41,335 nt of DNA from Eubacterium sp. (GCA_024698965.1 JAILQM010000044.1:1-41335); one strand, 5' to 3'; shown: positions 22,845 through 31,190, counted from the stretch's first letter. Notes: generated by a model not told the origin, from the letters alone. Numbers and translations: made by a program.

Positions 22845-24206
22845 TTATGTGTGAATGAATGTAGGATCCTTTTTCATCTTACCCGATACATATGCAAAGT
22901 AAAGCAGGCAAAGCGTAAGCTGCAAAAGACTCGATGCCGGAGTAGCCATTCCGATCCAGAAGAGTGAAACCGGCTCTCTCATCTTCATTATAAAAGAAAA
23001 AGGAATTCTTACCAAAAACGCACCCGTTATACCCTGAAGCATAACAAACCTCGTTCTGCCGCAGCCGTTGAAAAATCCGACAAAGCAAAACATTCCCGAA
23101 ACAAGCAAGGTATCAAAGGCATAAGCTTTAAGATATTCATAAGCACAGGCAATAACATCGTCTTTTCCGGCAGCAAACAAAGATGCCATAAATGTTCCGT
23201 GGAAATAAGTAAAGTATGCCATCACTATTCCGGCAGCCACAGATATAATAAGTCCGCTTCTTAACGTATTTAACGCTCTGTTCCACTTTCCGGCTCCAAT
23301 GTTTTGTGCAACAAAAGCGGCCATTGACTGCATTATTGCAGAAGGCACGAGCATAATAAATCCACAAAGCTTTTCCGCAACTCCTATTCCTGCCGAAGCT
23401 GTAACTCCGAGTGAATTTACTATAGCCGTAACCACAAGGAAGGAAATACTTATAAGAGTATCCTGGAAAGCAATCGGAAGGCCGAGCTTAACCGTGGCTT
23501 TAAGATGAGGCCTTATTATCCTTATATTCTTTATTCCGAACTCAAAAGAAAGTCCTCTTTTGCCAATAATAAAAAGCGAAATAATAACGCTAAAAGCCTG
23601 GGCCATAACAGTGGCTATAGCTGCGCCCGCAACTCCCATTTTAAGCCCGCCGACAAGAAAAAGATCTCCGGCAATATTAATAACGCAGGCAATCGCAACT
23701 GTCATAAGCGGCACCCTTGAATTGCCGAGTCCTCTAAAGAGTGCTCCCAAAAGGTTATAAGCCACTATAAACAAAAGTCCGGCTCCGCATATTCTAAGGT
23801 AAAGTACCGTTCCCGCAAATGCTTCCTCGGGGCTTTGCATAATCGTAGCTATCGGATTTGCCATAATCTCTATAATAACGGTTACTATAATGCCCAGAAT
23901 TGCAAACAGGCATATTCCCGTACCCATTACATCTCCGAGCTCATCTTCTCTTTTCATTCCTATCATCTGCCCGAGAAGAATTGTGGTACCCATAGAAAGC
24001 CCGATAATGACCTGAGTAATCGTCATCATAAGCCAGCTTCCCGTATTTACCGCAGACACATCCGCCGTCGTTCCGAAGTTGCCCACGACCCACATATCCA
24101 CTCCGCCGTATAGACTCTGCAAAAGCAGCGCCCCAAGCACCGGCAATGCAAATTTAATAAGCGGAAGGGTGATAGGACCTTCCGTAAAATTGTTGGTCTT
24201 TTCCAT
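22845..24206 (-). CDS. MATE family multidrug/sodium exporter
   Basis: 453 residues with about twelve membrane helices in two similar halves. The N-terminal part (EGPITLPLIKFALPVLGALLLQ and YGGVDMWVVGNFG) is characteristic of the NorM/DinF-type MatE domain, and the second repeat begins near LGLPIAFQDTLISI. The VIIGLSMGTTILLGQMIG and NLLGALFRGLGNSRVPL segments match the family. Such pumps move organic cations or drugs out of the cell with Na or H gradients; the substrate here is unknown. An AGGAG site precedes the ATG. The gene lies directly downstream of the 27-bp repeat array. Confidence 0.93.
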   Translation of the reverse strand: MEKTNNFTEGPITLPLIKFALPVLGALLLQSLYGGVDMWVVGNFGTTADVSAVNTGSWLMMTITQVIIGLSMGTTILLGQMIGMKREDELGDVMGTGICLFAILGIIVTVIIEIMANPIATIMQSPEEAFAGTVLYLRICGAGLLFIVAYNLLGALFRGLGNSRVPLMTVAIACVINIAGDLFLVGGLKMGVAGAAIATVMAQAFSVIISLFIIGKRGLSFEFGIKNIRIIRPHLKATVKLGLPIAFQDTLISISFLVVTAIVNSLGVTASAGIGVAEKLCGFIMLVPSAIMQSMAAFVAQNIGAGKWNRALNTLRSGLIISVAAGIVMAYFTYFHGTFMASLFAAGKDDVIACAYEYLKAYAFDTLLVSGMFCFVGFFNGCGRTRFVMLQGITGAFLVRIPFSFIMKMREPVSLFWIGMATPASSLLQLTLCLLYFAYVSGKMKKDPTFIHT

Positions 24207-24248
24207 ATTGTCTCCTATTTTTATCCATCTTTATCAATCAGTATTGCT

Positions 24249-24257
24249 ATTTTAACA
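24249..24257 (-). promoter_or_regulatory. Possible extended -10 promoter of the MATE gene
   Basis: TGTTAAAAT on the minus strand fits an extended -10 (TGn plus TAAAAT), about 43 bases before the ATG. No good -35 is visible. Weak call. Confidence 0.3.
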
Positions 24258-24286
24258 TAATCTGCCCCAAAATACTCATTTTTTTG

Positions 24287-24306
24287 CCTTCCCCTTGAGG
24301 GGAAGG
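24287..24306. repeat. Perfect palindrome at the edge of the repeat array
   Basis: CCTTCCCC and GGGGAAGG form a perfect 8-bp inverted repeat with a TTGA loop, touching the first 27-bp repeat unit. This palindrome followed by GTGG and, later, TCGGATGAGGTG recalls an interspersed element I know from many gut Firmicute genomes; I could not check that here. Neither strand exits into a T run, so it is not a simple terminator. Confidence 0.75.
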
Positions 24307-24307
24307 T

Positions 24308-24523
24308 GGCGCCGCAGGCGTCGGATGAGGTGTCGGCGCCGCAGGCGTCGGATGAGGTGATGACGCCGCAGGCGTCGGATGAGGTGTCAGCGCCGCAGCC
24401 GTCGGATGAGGTGTCGGCGCCGCAGCCGTCGGATGAGGTGTCAGCGCCGCAGCCGTCGGATGAGGTGTCAGCGCCGCAACCGTCGGATGAGGTGTCAGCG
24501 CCGCAACCGTCGGATGAGGTGAC
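24308..24523. repeat. Eight tandem copies of a 27-bp GC-rich repeat
   Basis: Eight head-to-tail units of exactly 27 bp, each containing CGTCGGATGAGGTG, with no spacers. Units 1-3 read GCAGGCG at the variable site, units 4-6 read GCAGCCG, and units 7-8 read GCAACCG, a stepwise gradient along the array. GC content is far above the rest of the window. Because 27 is a multiple of three, open frames run through on both strands (APQPSDEVS on plus, TSSDGCGAD on minus), but neither has a ribosome binding site, and I do not call a gene. The array lies between MATE and tRNA-Pro. Confidence 0.9.
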
Positions 24524-24533
24524 CCTCACATAC

Positions 24534-24562
24534 AAAAAATGCAGACCAAAAGGTCTGCATTT
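24534..24562 (-). terminator. Terminator of tRNA-Pro
   Basis: AAATGCAGACC and GGTCTGCATTT form a perfect 11-bp stem with a 4-base loop, directly after the tRNA 3' end on the minus strand and followed by TTTTTT (overlapping the stem). Confidence 0.85.
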
Positions 24563-24565
24563 AAG

Positions 24566-24639
24566 TCGGCGTGACAAGATTTGAACTTGCGGCCTCTGCG
24601 TCCCGAACGCAGCGCTCTACCAAACTGAGCCACACGCCG
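24566..24639 (-). tRNA. tRNA-Pro, anticodon CGG
   Basis: A 74-base cloverleaf on the minus strand. The acceptor arms CGGCGTG and CACGCCG pair fully. The D stem is GCTC/GAGC, the anticodon stem CTGCG/CGCAG with loop TTCGGGA gives anticodon CGG (codon CCG), the variable loop is 5 bases, and the T arm is GCAAG-TTCAAAT-CTTGT with one G-T pair. The discriminator base is A and CCA is not encoded, so it must be added by the nucleotidyltransferase. A terminator follows immediately. Confidence 0.93.
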
Positions 24640-24642
24640 TTA

Positions 24643-24671
24643 TTTGAGTGTCTTTACTCAAGACACTCAAA
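24643..24671. repeat. Perfect 12-bp hairpin just upstream of tRNA-Pro
   Basis: TTTGAGTGTCTT and AAGACACTCAAA form a perfect 12-bp inverted repeat with a 5-base loop, three bases before the tRNA 5' end. It lacks a T run on the minus side. It may end or process the mRNA of the large gene upstream, or act in 5' processing of the tRNA precursor. Confidence 0.7.
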
Positions 24672-24714
24672 TATTCTATCACATTACATATAAAAATGAA
24701 AGCATTATTTTTTA

Positions 24715-27246
24715 CTAATTTGTTCTCATATAAGCGATGAAAAAACTTCCTCCGTCAGAGGCCTGTTCTTCACCTTCTTCAAGCGTTACTGTCTTTGTGG
24801 TCTCACTTGAAGGATAGAAATAAGTCACATTAGATGAGCTGTATCCGACAATGAGCACAGGTTCTCCGTCGCCGTCTAAAGAAAGCACAGGTGTGCCCTG
24901 TCCGACATAGTAAAGCGCTTCTTCAAGGCTGATGCCGCAGAGGTCTAACACCCTGTAATCCGTCAATGTAACAGTCATAGTTTCAAGTGCACTCTTTCCG
25001 TCACTTAAATATGTCTCTGCGTTGTTTGAAATGTCTTCGTAATTAAGTATCGCATCAATACACTGAGCAAGTGTGCTCTCATCCTCCGCGCTCGACGGCA
25101 CCGTTATACTTTCCGAAATATCAATAGAAGTTGCCTTTGTTCTCGTCCAAATATATGAGGTATCACCCGCAATTACAACTGCATTTTCCGTATCTGCCGA
25201 AATAACCGCTTCGTTGATATATGTGGTAGATAAAATAATATCTCCCTTTCTGTATACAAAGTATACATCATCCGGTATCTCTTTAAACAAAAATTCATAT
25301 TCTGTCGCAAGCTCAACTATCTGATTTTCGGCAGTTACATATCTCGGCGAGTCATCTTCTATGCTCTCGCTTAGAACAATTGTCACCTGCGTCTGCTCCG
25401 CATCTTCATTATAAGTTGAAGAAAGATAAGCCACCTGGCTGTCTGTCTCTTCGTAGTTGATAATGGTATCCTCGAATGTACTTACCCACTTATCGCTCTT
25501 CTTTTTAACTCTGACAAGTTGGAGAGCATCCTCCTCTTCATAAACCGATACAACATAATATCCGTCCGGCTCATAGGTCTTTATCTCATTATAATCCTCA
25601 TCAATAATCTTCAGACAGTACATCGGGAATGTAACATTTCCGGCGCTGTCAGTCGTTATGTCCTCCTCTTTTGCAATACCGTATACCAAATCATCGTTAA
25701 TATAGTAAAGAGGTCTGATATAGCACCCGTCCGGAGCCGTAACAGTCTGAATCTCTTCAGTATTTAAGTTGCAGATTTTTATTTCCGTGGCACAGCTAAT
25801 ATCATTGCCGCTTATAAGAGCTATGTATTTACTGTCACTTGAGAATACGTAACCCGAGGTGCAAAGTCCGTCAAATACCGTCTCCGAAAGCTGGTCATTT
25901 AAATCCACGCTGTAAAGCGCATCCTCCGATAATATATAGAAAATATTGTCGGCATTTACATATAAAAGTCCTCCAAGCTCATGGGAGAGTACCTCATAAG
26001 ACTTATTAGACTCGACAAAGGTCTCTTCTTCAACCGTTCCGGTTATAGAATCATATCTGTAGACTCCTACGCCTACAACTCCTTCGTGTTTTCCTCTGTT
26101 AACATAGCCGTATACAACAAACTCAATGCTTCCGCTTTCGTCCATACTGCAGATTTTGATGTCATGCTCATCATATACATCTCTTAAATCCGTATAATCG
26201 TCCACATAGCTGTATACTTTAATAATCTCGTTGTTTTCCTCGTTATAGCTCCAAAGCTCTCCGTTTTGCACAAAAGCCACTGCGGTTCCGCCTTCGTTTG
26301 AGGCATATTCGACATCATCATCTGTTATACCCAAAATTACATTTGTTCCGCTGTAAACGCTTCCGTCATAGGCAAAGAACTGGCTCATCTGCCTCTCATA
26401 ATCAAGGAGGTATGCCCTTTCCGTTGAAATCCTTATTCTGTAATACTCTTCAACCTCAAAATACTTTTCATCTCCGTTATCATCCGTCATCTGCGCCATA
26501 TAGCTTATTGTCACGGCATCATAACTCGTATTCATTTCATTTACATATACCGTAACGTCTGAGATGATTTCAGGTCGGTAAGAGGCCCACATTATCTGGT
26601 CTAAAGAGGCATTGATATCGACGAACGAAAGATCGTCATTTGCCATTCCGGAAACCGGCTCAATATATGTAGATATCTTTGAACCGTCCCCACCGGAAAA
26701 AGTTACGTCATGGAACATCATGGCAAACTCAATTGACTCATCTGTATTTGTTCCTTCTTTAAGCATAATTCTGGAATAATAATAGACATCACCTTCATCT
26801 GTGCTTAAGTCTATCACCAGAAGATATTCTTCATTTTCATCAAGGATATTTTCAAGAGTCAGCTCGGCGGTAATTATATCTCCGTCTTTGCTATAGTCCG
26901 AAACCTCTGTATTCTCAAGGAATCTTTCGGCATCTGTACTTTCAACTATATACGAAATCCCGTTTACAGCGGTTCCGTAGGTATCAACCTCTATACTGAT
27001 TACACCGTCATTTTCCACCGGAGTAATGTTTTTGCGCATAGAGCAAACATCCATCTCGGTCTTATAACCATGCATCTCATTGATTTTTATATCATTATCG
27101 TAGAAGCAGACAACCGGGAGAGTTGCATCGGCAAGTTCTTCCGAAGCATCCACGGTTCCCGCTGATGAACCTATTAAATTAAAAAATATAAGTGCTACAG
27201 CAAATATTCCTAAAAGCCCCCATGCACGGCTTGGTTTCTTTCTCAT
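24715..27246 (-). CDS. Large exported or membrane-anchored protein of unknown function
   Basis: 843 residues from the ATG at 27246, which has GAGGGAAG upstream; a TTG start 21 codons earlier has no site. A basic stretch and one hydrophobic helix (about 8-27) form a signal anchor or signal peptide without a lipobox. The rest is acidic, rich in Asp, Glu, Tyr and Ser. The middle (about 290-600) has repeated short strands such as GELWSYNEENNEI, ALYSVDLNDQL and KYIALISGN that suggest a TolB or WD40-like propeller. The last 80 residues (CGISLEEALYYVGQGTPV, then VLIVGYSSSNVTYFYP) resemble the second half of a C39-like papain-fold domain, but the expected His before VLIVGY is Pro-Val context instead. 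Function unknown. Confidence 0.8.
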   Translation of the reverse strand: MRKKPSRAWGLLGIFAVALIFFNLIGSSAGTVDASEELADATLPVVCFYDNDIKINEMHGYKTEMDVCSMRKNITPVENDGVISIEVDTYGTAVNGISYIVESTDAERFLENTEVSDYSKDGDIITAELTLENILDENEEYLLVIDLSTDEGDVYYYSRIMLKEGTNTDESIEFAMMFHDVTFSGGDGSKISTYIEPVSGMANDDLSFVDINASLDQIMWASYRPEIISDVTVYVNEMNTSYDAVTISYMAQMTDDNGDEKYFEVEEYYRIRISTERAYLLDYERQMSQFFAYDGSVYSGTNVILGITDDDVEYASNEGGTAVAFVQNGELWSYNEENNEIIKVYSYVDDYTDLRDVYDEHDIKICSMDESGSIEFVVYGYVNRGKHEGVVGVGVYRYDSITGTVEEETFVESNKSYEVLSHELGGLLYVNADNIFYILSEDALYSVDLNDQLSETVFDGLCTSGYVFSSDSKYIALISGNDISCATEIKICNLNTEEIQTVTAPDGCYIRPLYYINDDLVYGIAKEEDITTDSAGNVTFPMYCLKIIDEDYNEIKTYEPDGYYVVSVYEEEDALQLVRVKKKSDKWVSTFEDTIINYEETDSQVAYLSSTYNEDAEQTQVTIVLSESIEDDSPRYVTAENQIVELATEYEFLFKEIPDDVYFVYRKGDIILSTTYINEAVISADTENAVVIAGDTSYIWTRTKATSIDISESITVPSSAEDESTLAQCIDAILNYEDISNNAETYLSDGKSALETMTVTLTDYRVLDLCGISLEEALYYVGQGTPVLSLDGDGEPVLIVGYSSSNVTYFYPSSETTKTVTLEEGEEQASDGGSFFIAYMRTN

Positions 27247-27280
27247 AATCTTCCCTCTCGGTAAAATGTTTTCGGCCTTT

Positions 27281-27309
27281 AGAATATCACACTTTACTTT
27301 TTTCTTCAA
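27281..27309 (-). promoter_or_regulatory. Promoter of the large exported protein gene
   Basis: TTGAAG (27304-27309) and TATTCT (27281-27286) are 17 bases apart on the minus strand, about 35 bases before the ATG. It overlaps the divergent promoter of the DUF308 gene. Confidence 0.5.
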
Positions 27310-27322
27310 TCAATTGTATACT
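27294..27322 (+). promoter_or_regulatory. Promoter of the DUF308 membrane protein gene
   Basis: TTACTT (27294-27299) and TATACT (27317-27322) are 17 bases apart, about 32 bases before the ATG at 27354. It overlaps the opposite promoter face to face, so the two genes could compete for polymerase. Confidence 0.5.
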
Positions 27323-27353
27323 AAAAGTAACTTAAATAGGAGGTGGGTTGAGT

Positions 27354-27929
27354 ATGAAAGAATTCTTTTCAAGCATTAAACTCAATGTTTTGTTTTCGGC
27401 CCTGTTTAGTATTATCCTCGGAATAATACTTATAATGCATCCGGCCGAAGTAACGGTTTTAGTATGTAAAATGGTGGGTATCATTCTTTTAATCATGGGT
27501 GCTGCGATTTTCTTTTCAAGCCTTATGACGGGTGGAAGGATTTCTCTTTTGGGGGGAATAATAATTTTCCTTATCGGACTTTTCATCTATCTTAATCCCG
27601 AAACCGTTGCAAGCATGATTCCTGCGTTTATCGGTATAATAATGATAATTCACGGAATAGAAGATTTTAGATTGTTTTATGAAATTATCAGCAAAAAAGG
27701 CAGCGGCGGAGCCGGCGTTTTAATAATAGGAATCATAACGCTTCTGCTTGGTATCATGTGTATATGCGCAGCTTTCGAAGTTGTACAAATTGCCGTTATA
27801 GTAATAGGTATTTCACTTGTATTTGACGGTCTTTCAGACATCTTAATCGTAAGACGTGTATCTCACGCGGTCAGAAACTTTGAACAGGATTTATCGGCTG
27901 TAGATACGACATTTGAAGAAAAAGAATAA
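27354..27929 (+). CDS. DUF308/HdeD-like membrane protein
   Basis: 191 residues from the ATG at 27354 after AGGAGGTG; an upstream TTG is too near the site. About six membrane helices arranged as three pairs are visible (FSALFSIILGIILIMHPAEV, GIILLIMGAAIFFSSLM, IIIFLIGLFIYLNPETV, FIGIIMIIHGIEDF, IGIITLLLGIMCICAAF, IGISLVFDGLSDILI). The repeated pattern of helix pair plus NPE/HPAEV is typical of HdeD-type DUF308 proteins, whose role is not settled (acid stress in E. coli HdeD). A charged tail ends in FEEKE. It is followed by a strong bidirectional terminator. Confidence 0.85.
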   Translation: MKEFFSSIKLNVLFSALFSIILGIILIMHPAEVTVLVCKMVGIILLIMGAAIFFSSLMTGGRISLLGGIIIFLIGLFIYLNPETVASMIPAFIGIIMIIHGIEDFRLFYEIISKKGSGGAGVLIIGIITLLLGIMCICAAFEVVQIAVIVIGISLVFDGLSDILIVRRVSHAVRNFEQDLSAVDTTFEEKE

Positions 27930-27934
27930 TATTA

Positions 27935-27986
27935 AAAAAGTCCTATGACTTTTGCAGCATCTAATGCAAAACTCATAGGACTTTTT
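27935..27986. terminator. Bidirectional terminator between convergent genes
   Basis: A 14-bp stem (AAAAAGTCCTATGA with its complement), one C-C mismatch and a further 7-bp stem (TTTTGCA with TGCAAAA) enclose an 8-base loop. T runs follow on both strands. It ends the DUF308 gene on plus and the ABC operon on minus. Confidence 0.9.
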
Positions 27987-28041
27987 ATTTGATATTTATA
28001 CTACATGAGCCTATCAGCCGGATTTTCCAAAACCGAAAAAT

Positions 28042-28839
28042 CTAGCTTAATAATATTCTGTCATTATCGAGTTCTTCTCCTGCTCCCTCTTTAAAGGCGC
28101 GAAGAAGATCTTCTGTCGTCATATTTTTTCTTTCTTCTCCCTTAACATCGAAGACAATTCTTCCGCTGTCCATCATTATGGTTCTGTTGCCCATATCAAG
28201 CGCAGAATGCATATTGTGAGTGATCATAAGGCAGGCAAGTTTTCTTTCCTCGACAATTGTCTTTGTAAGGTTTAATACCTTGTCTGCAGTTGCCGGATCA
28301 AGAGCCGCCGTATGCTCGTCAAGAAGAAGAATCTTAGGTGTAATAAGCGTAGCCATAAGAAGCGTAAGCGCCTGTCTTTGTCCGCCCGATAAAAGTCCGA
28401 CAGGATGATTCATTCTGTCTTCAAGCCCCATATCAAGCAAAGAAAGCTTTTCTCTAAACACTTTTCTGTCTTTCGCGCTTATTCTGCTGAAGAATTTTCT
28501 GTGCTCAGATGTCCTAAGATAGGCAAGAGCAAGGTTTTCTTCTATAGTCATATTTGGCGCTGTGCCTTTCATAGGGTCCTGGAAAAGATGACCTATGTTT
28601 TGGCTTCTTTTATATCCCGGCTCAAAAGTAATGTCCTCTCCTCCGAGATAAATATCGCCCTCATCGACTATAAACGTACCGCAGATGGCGTTAAACATTG
28701 TGGATTTTCCGGCTCCGTTAGAACCTATAATTGTAACAAAATCTCCTTCGTCCACATGAAGAGAAAGATTTTTAACGGCTGTTTTTTCGTTCGGAGTTCC
28801 TTTATTAAAGGTTTTCGTAATGTTTTTTATATCAAGCAT
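28042..28839 (-). CDS. ABC transporter ATP-binding protein (TrpZ-like)
   Basis: 265 residues from the ATG at 28839, eight bases after AAGGGG; a GTG three codons upstream is too close to it. Walker A is GSNGAGKS at 39-46, the signature is LLSGGQRQALTLL, and Walker B is ILLLDEHTAALDP, which has His where most have Pro. It powers uptake by the permease and lipoprotein encoded upstream. This three-gene set matches the TrpXYZ/ABC_sub_bind-type transporters of Firmicutes. It starts one base after the permease stop and ends the operon before the terminator. Confidence 0.92.
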   Translation of the reverse strand: MLDIKNITKTFNKGTPNEKTAVKNLSLHVDEGDFVTIIGSNGAGKSTMFNAICGTFIVDEGDIYLGGEDITFEPGYKRSQNIGHLFQDPMKGTAPNMTIEENLALAYLRTSEHRKFFSRISAKDRKVFREKLSLLDMGLEDRMNHPVGLLSGGQRQALTLLMATLITPKILLLDEHTAALDPATADKVLNLTKTIVEERKLACLMITHNMHSALDMGNRTIMMDSGRIVFDVKGEERKNMTTEDLLRAFKEGAGEELDNDRILLS

Positions 28840-28840
28840 C

Positions 28841-29776
28841 CTACACACCCCTTTCAGAACGTCTTCTCAAAGCCGCCCTTTTAATCTTTTTAGCCTCAAT
28901 ATATCTTTTAATTGCAGGCATAGCAATTGCAACGGCAACTATTATCGCAGATACAAGCTTTAAGGCACTTGCCGGAAGATTGAATCTGAGCGCTATTGCA
29001 ACTATAACCCTGTAAAGACACGATCCGAAAATAACTCCGAATACCCTTACCTTTACAGATCTTTTTGCAAAAAGAGTTTCTCCGATAATGAGTGATGCAA
29101 GCGCAACCGTAACCATTCCGGTTCCCATGTTTATGTCGCACGATTTTTGATATTCTCCGATAAGGCAACCCGAAAGTGCTGTTAAAGCGCCGCCTATGCA
29201 AAGACCGATTGTCGTCATAAACGCAGGATTTATGGAAGACGACTTAACCATATCCGGATTATCGCCTGTGGCTCTTATGGAAAGTCCCATTCTCGTGCCC
29301 AAAAACCAAAGCATAATAAGTGCGACCGCTACCGCAAAAATAAGAGCAATAATGATTTTGTAGGCTCCCGCAAAAGATGTTTCGGAAAGTATGTCTTTAA
29401 GCCATGTAAATATTGTCTGAGTATCGTTCATACTTATTACGGATTTTCCCATAATAGCAAGATTTATGGTATAAAGCCCTGTATTTACGATAATACCGGC
29501 AAGCATACTTTCCACTCCGAGTTTTGTCTGCAGGAATGCATTAATAAATCCGGAAATTACTCCTACACCCATGGCTGCAAAAAGAGCAAGTACAGGATGG
29601 CCCGCAATTGCCACGACTGCACCTGTCGCACACCCTAAGGTATAGCATCCGTCGGTAGACAGATCACATACATTAAGCATCGAATATGTCAGAAACAGCG
29701 CCAGAGCTATGAGGGCATAAATCAGCCCAAGCTCTAAAGCGCCTTCTATTATTGACCACGTAATAAAATTCGTCAT
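28841..29776 (-). CDS. ABC transporter permease, branched-chain/ribose type (TrpY-like)
   Basis: 311 residues with about eight to ten membrane helices. The order and motifs (SMLNVCDLSTDGCYTLGCATGA, GVESMLAGIIVNTGLY, MGLSIRATGDNPDMVKSSSI) place it in the BPD_transp_2 family as found next to ABC_sub_bind lipoproteins. The cytoplasmic GDNPDMVKSS loop is the likely ATPase contact. The tail is basic (KKIKRAALRRR). It starts 19 bases after the lipoprotein stop with a weak GGATGGAA site. Confidence 0.9.
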   Translation of the reverse strand: MTNFITWSIIEGALELGLIYALIALALFLTYSMLNVCDLSTDGCYTLGCATGAVVAIAGHPVLALFAAMGVGVISGFINAFLQTKLGVESMLAGIIVNTGLYTINLAIMGKSVISMNDTQTIFTWLKDILSETSFAGAYKIIIALIFAVAVALIMLWFLGTRMGLSIRATGDNPDMVKSSSINPAFMTTIGLCIGGALTALSGCLIGEYQKSCDINMGTGMVTVALASLIIGETLFAKRSVKVRVFGVIFGSCLYRVIVAIALRFNLPASALKLVSAIIVAVAIAMPAIKRYIEAKKIKRAALRRRSERGV

Positions 29777-29795
29777 TTAAGATTATTCCATCCGT

Positions 29796-30863
29796 TTATT
29801 CAAAATTTTCTGCAGTTGTAAGTTCTACAACCTGTGTACAAAGCGGCTCAAATGCTGCTTTTACTTCCTCAATGTCAAAACCTAAAGCTTCGCAGGTCTC
29901 AGTATTGATTGAAGCAATACCGTTGTCAAATGTCTGAACAGGTGTTGTTGCAGGATCTGCTCCGTTAACAAGAAGATCTACCACCATGTCTCCTGTCATA
30001 ACACCAAGGTTTGCATAGTCAACTCCGTATCCAAGGAATGCACCGTTAAGCGCAAATGAATCGGCTCCGCAGTAATGAGGAATTCCGGCTTCGATAAATG
30101 CTTCGTAAATTGAAAGCTCAGCTGTCATGATTGAATTGTCTGTAGGAGTAAATACTGCCTCTACTCCCTCTGCGCAAAGTGAATCTGCTGCAAGAGCAAT
30201 ATCATCTGTTGTGCTTCCTGTCTTTTCGATGTATTCCACACCGTTTTCGTCACACCATGCCTTAGCTTCTTCAATAGCAGCTTCTGATGCATCCTGAGCT
30301 GTATCGTATAAAAGACCGATCTTCTTTACATCAGGATTCTGAGTCTTAATAAGATTCATAACCGCTGCTGTATCGAGAGCATCAGATGTACCTGTAACAT
30401 TTCCTCCCGGTGCATCCATAGACTCTACAAGTCCTGCTCCTACAGGATCTGTTACTGCCGAAAAGATTACAGGAATTCCGTTATCCTCTGTTGCAGCCTG
30501 CATTGTAAGAGCAACCGGTGTTGCGATAGCTACGATTACATCAACTTCATCCGCAACAAGATCTGTTGCTATCTGATTAAGTACTGTTGAGTCAGCCTGA
30601 GCATTTGCATAATATGGCTCATACTCAAAAGTTACACCGAGTTCTTCACCCTTTTGATCGAGCTCAGCTTCGATACTTGCAACTATCTGGTTTAATGAAG
30701 CATCATCAACATAGTTGGCAATACCAACCTTATATACTGTAGCCTCTGCATCATCTGAAGCGGCATCTCCCGATGAAGCTCCGCTATCTGCGCTGCTTCC
30801 GCAAGCTACAAGTGAAAGACACATTGCACCGCAAAGAAGAGCTGCTAAGATTCTCTTTTTCAT
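29796..30863 (-). CDS. ABC transporter substrate-binding lipoprotein (ABC_sub_bind, TrpX-like)
   Basis: 355 residues from the ATG at 30863, seven bases after AGGAGG; an earlier in-frame start is upstream of that site. The signal peptide ends in LSLVAC, with lipidated Cys21 and a Ser/Ala/Asp-rich linker. The mature part (VYKVGIANYVDDASLNQIVA, then VDVIVAIATPVALTMQAA and FSAVTDPVGAGLVESMDAPG) is characteristic of PF04392-type binding proteins. Characterised members bind tryptophan or tyrosine; I cannot confirm the ligand here, and no T-box is visible upstream. First gene of the transporter operon. Confidence 0.92.
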   Translation of the reverse strand: MKKRILAALLCGAMCLSLVACGSSADSGASSGDAASDDAEATVYKVGIANYVDDASLNQIVASIEAELDQKGEELGVTFEYEPYYANAQADSTVLNQIATDLVADEVDVIVAIATPVALTMQAATEDNGIPVIFSAVTDPVGAGLVESMDAPGGNVTGTSDALDTAAVMNLIKTQNPDVKKIGLLYDTAQDASEAAIEEAKAWCDENGVEYIEKTGSTTDDIALAADSLCAEGVEAVFTPTDNSIMTAELSIYEAFIEAGIPHYCGADSFALNGAFLGYGVDYANLGVMTGDMVVDLLVNGADPATTPVQTFDNGIASINTETCEALGFDIEEVKAAFEPLCTQVVELTTAENFE

Positions 30864-30926
30864 GTTAAATCCTCCTAATAACATAAATCTTTTTTATAAT
30901 ACACGGCAAAAGCCGATGTACCCATC

Positions 30927-31190
30927 TTATATGTCGAAACGACTTTTTGAGTGCCAAACGCTGCCCACGAGATTCTTCTCTTTCTTTTCTTTTTCCCAAA
31001 GGACCTTCATTACCGCATTTGTAAATACTGCGGCAACAACAATAACTATATCGGCAGGCTGCATTGTGTCTGACGCTATCTGAACAATGAGGTTAATCAT
31101 TGCACATACCAAAGCAACATGAGCAAGCTTGCCCGTAAATTTCACCGACTTATCTTTCTTAAATCCGTTTGATAAATTTGAATCTGACAT
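30927..31190 (-). CDS. Small membrane protein of unknown function
   Basis: 87 residues from the ATG at 31190 after GAGGGAAG; longer starts run into the citrate synthase gene. A polar N-terminus of about 20 residues is followed by two hydrophobic stretches (KLAHVALVCAMINLIVQIAS and ADIVIVVAAVFTNAVMKVLW) and a Lys/Glu-rich segment. It is probably a two-helix membrane protein. I recognise no family. It lies between citrate synthase and the TrpX-like gene on the same strand. Confidence 0.7.
   Translation of the reverse strand: MSDSNLSNGFKKDKSVKFTGKLAHVALVCAMINLIVQIASDTMQPADIVIVVAAVFTNAVMKVLWEKEKKEKNLVGSVWHSKSRFDI

Noticed and set aside
22798..22967. Plus-strand short frames around the end of the MATE gene
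   Set aside because: They overlap the MATE coding end and the symporter promoter and show no ribosome binding site.
24308..24523. Possible CRISPR array
   Set aside because: The units are head to tail with no spacers, and no cas gene is nearby.
24221..24584. Open frames on both strands through the 27-bp repeats, encoding APQPSDEVS or TSSDGCGAD repeats
   Set aside because: The frame is open only because the unit length is a multiple of three. There is no ribosome binding site, the flanks are non-coding in character, and both strands are equally open.
28042..31190. Assigning the transporter firmly to tryptophan
   Set aside because: The gene trio matches TrpXYZ-type systems, but no T-box or tryptophan gene is nearby, so the ligand stays open.
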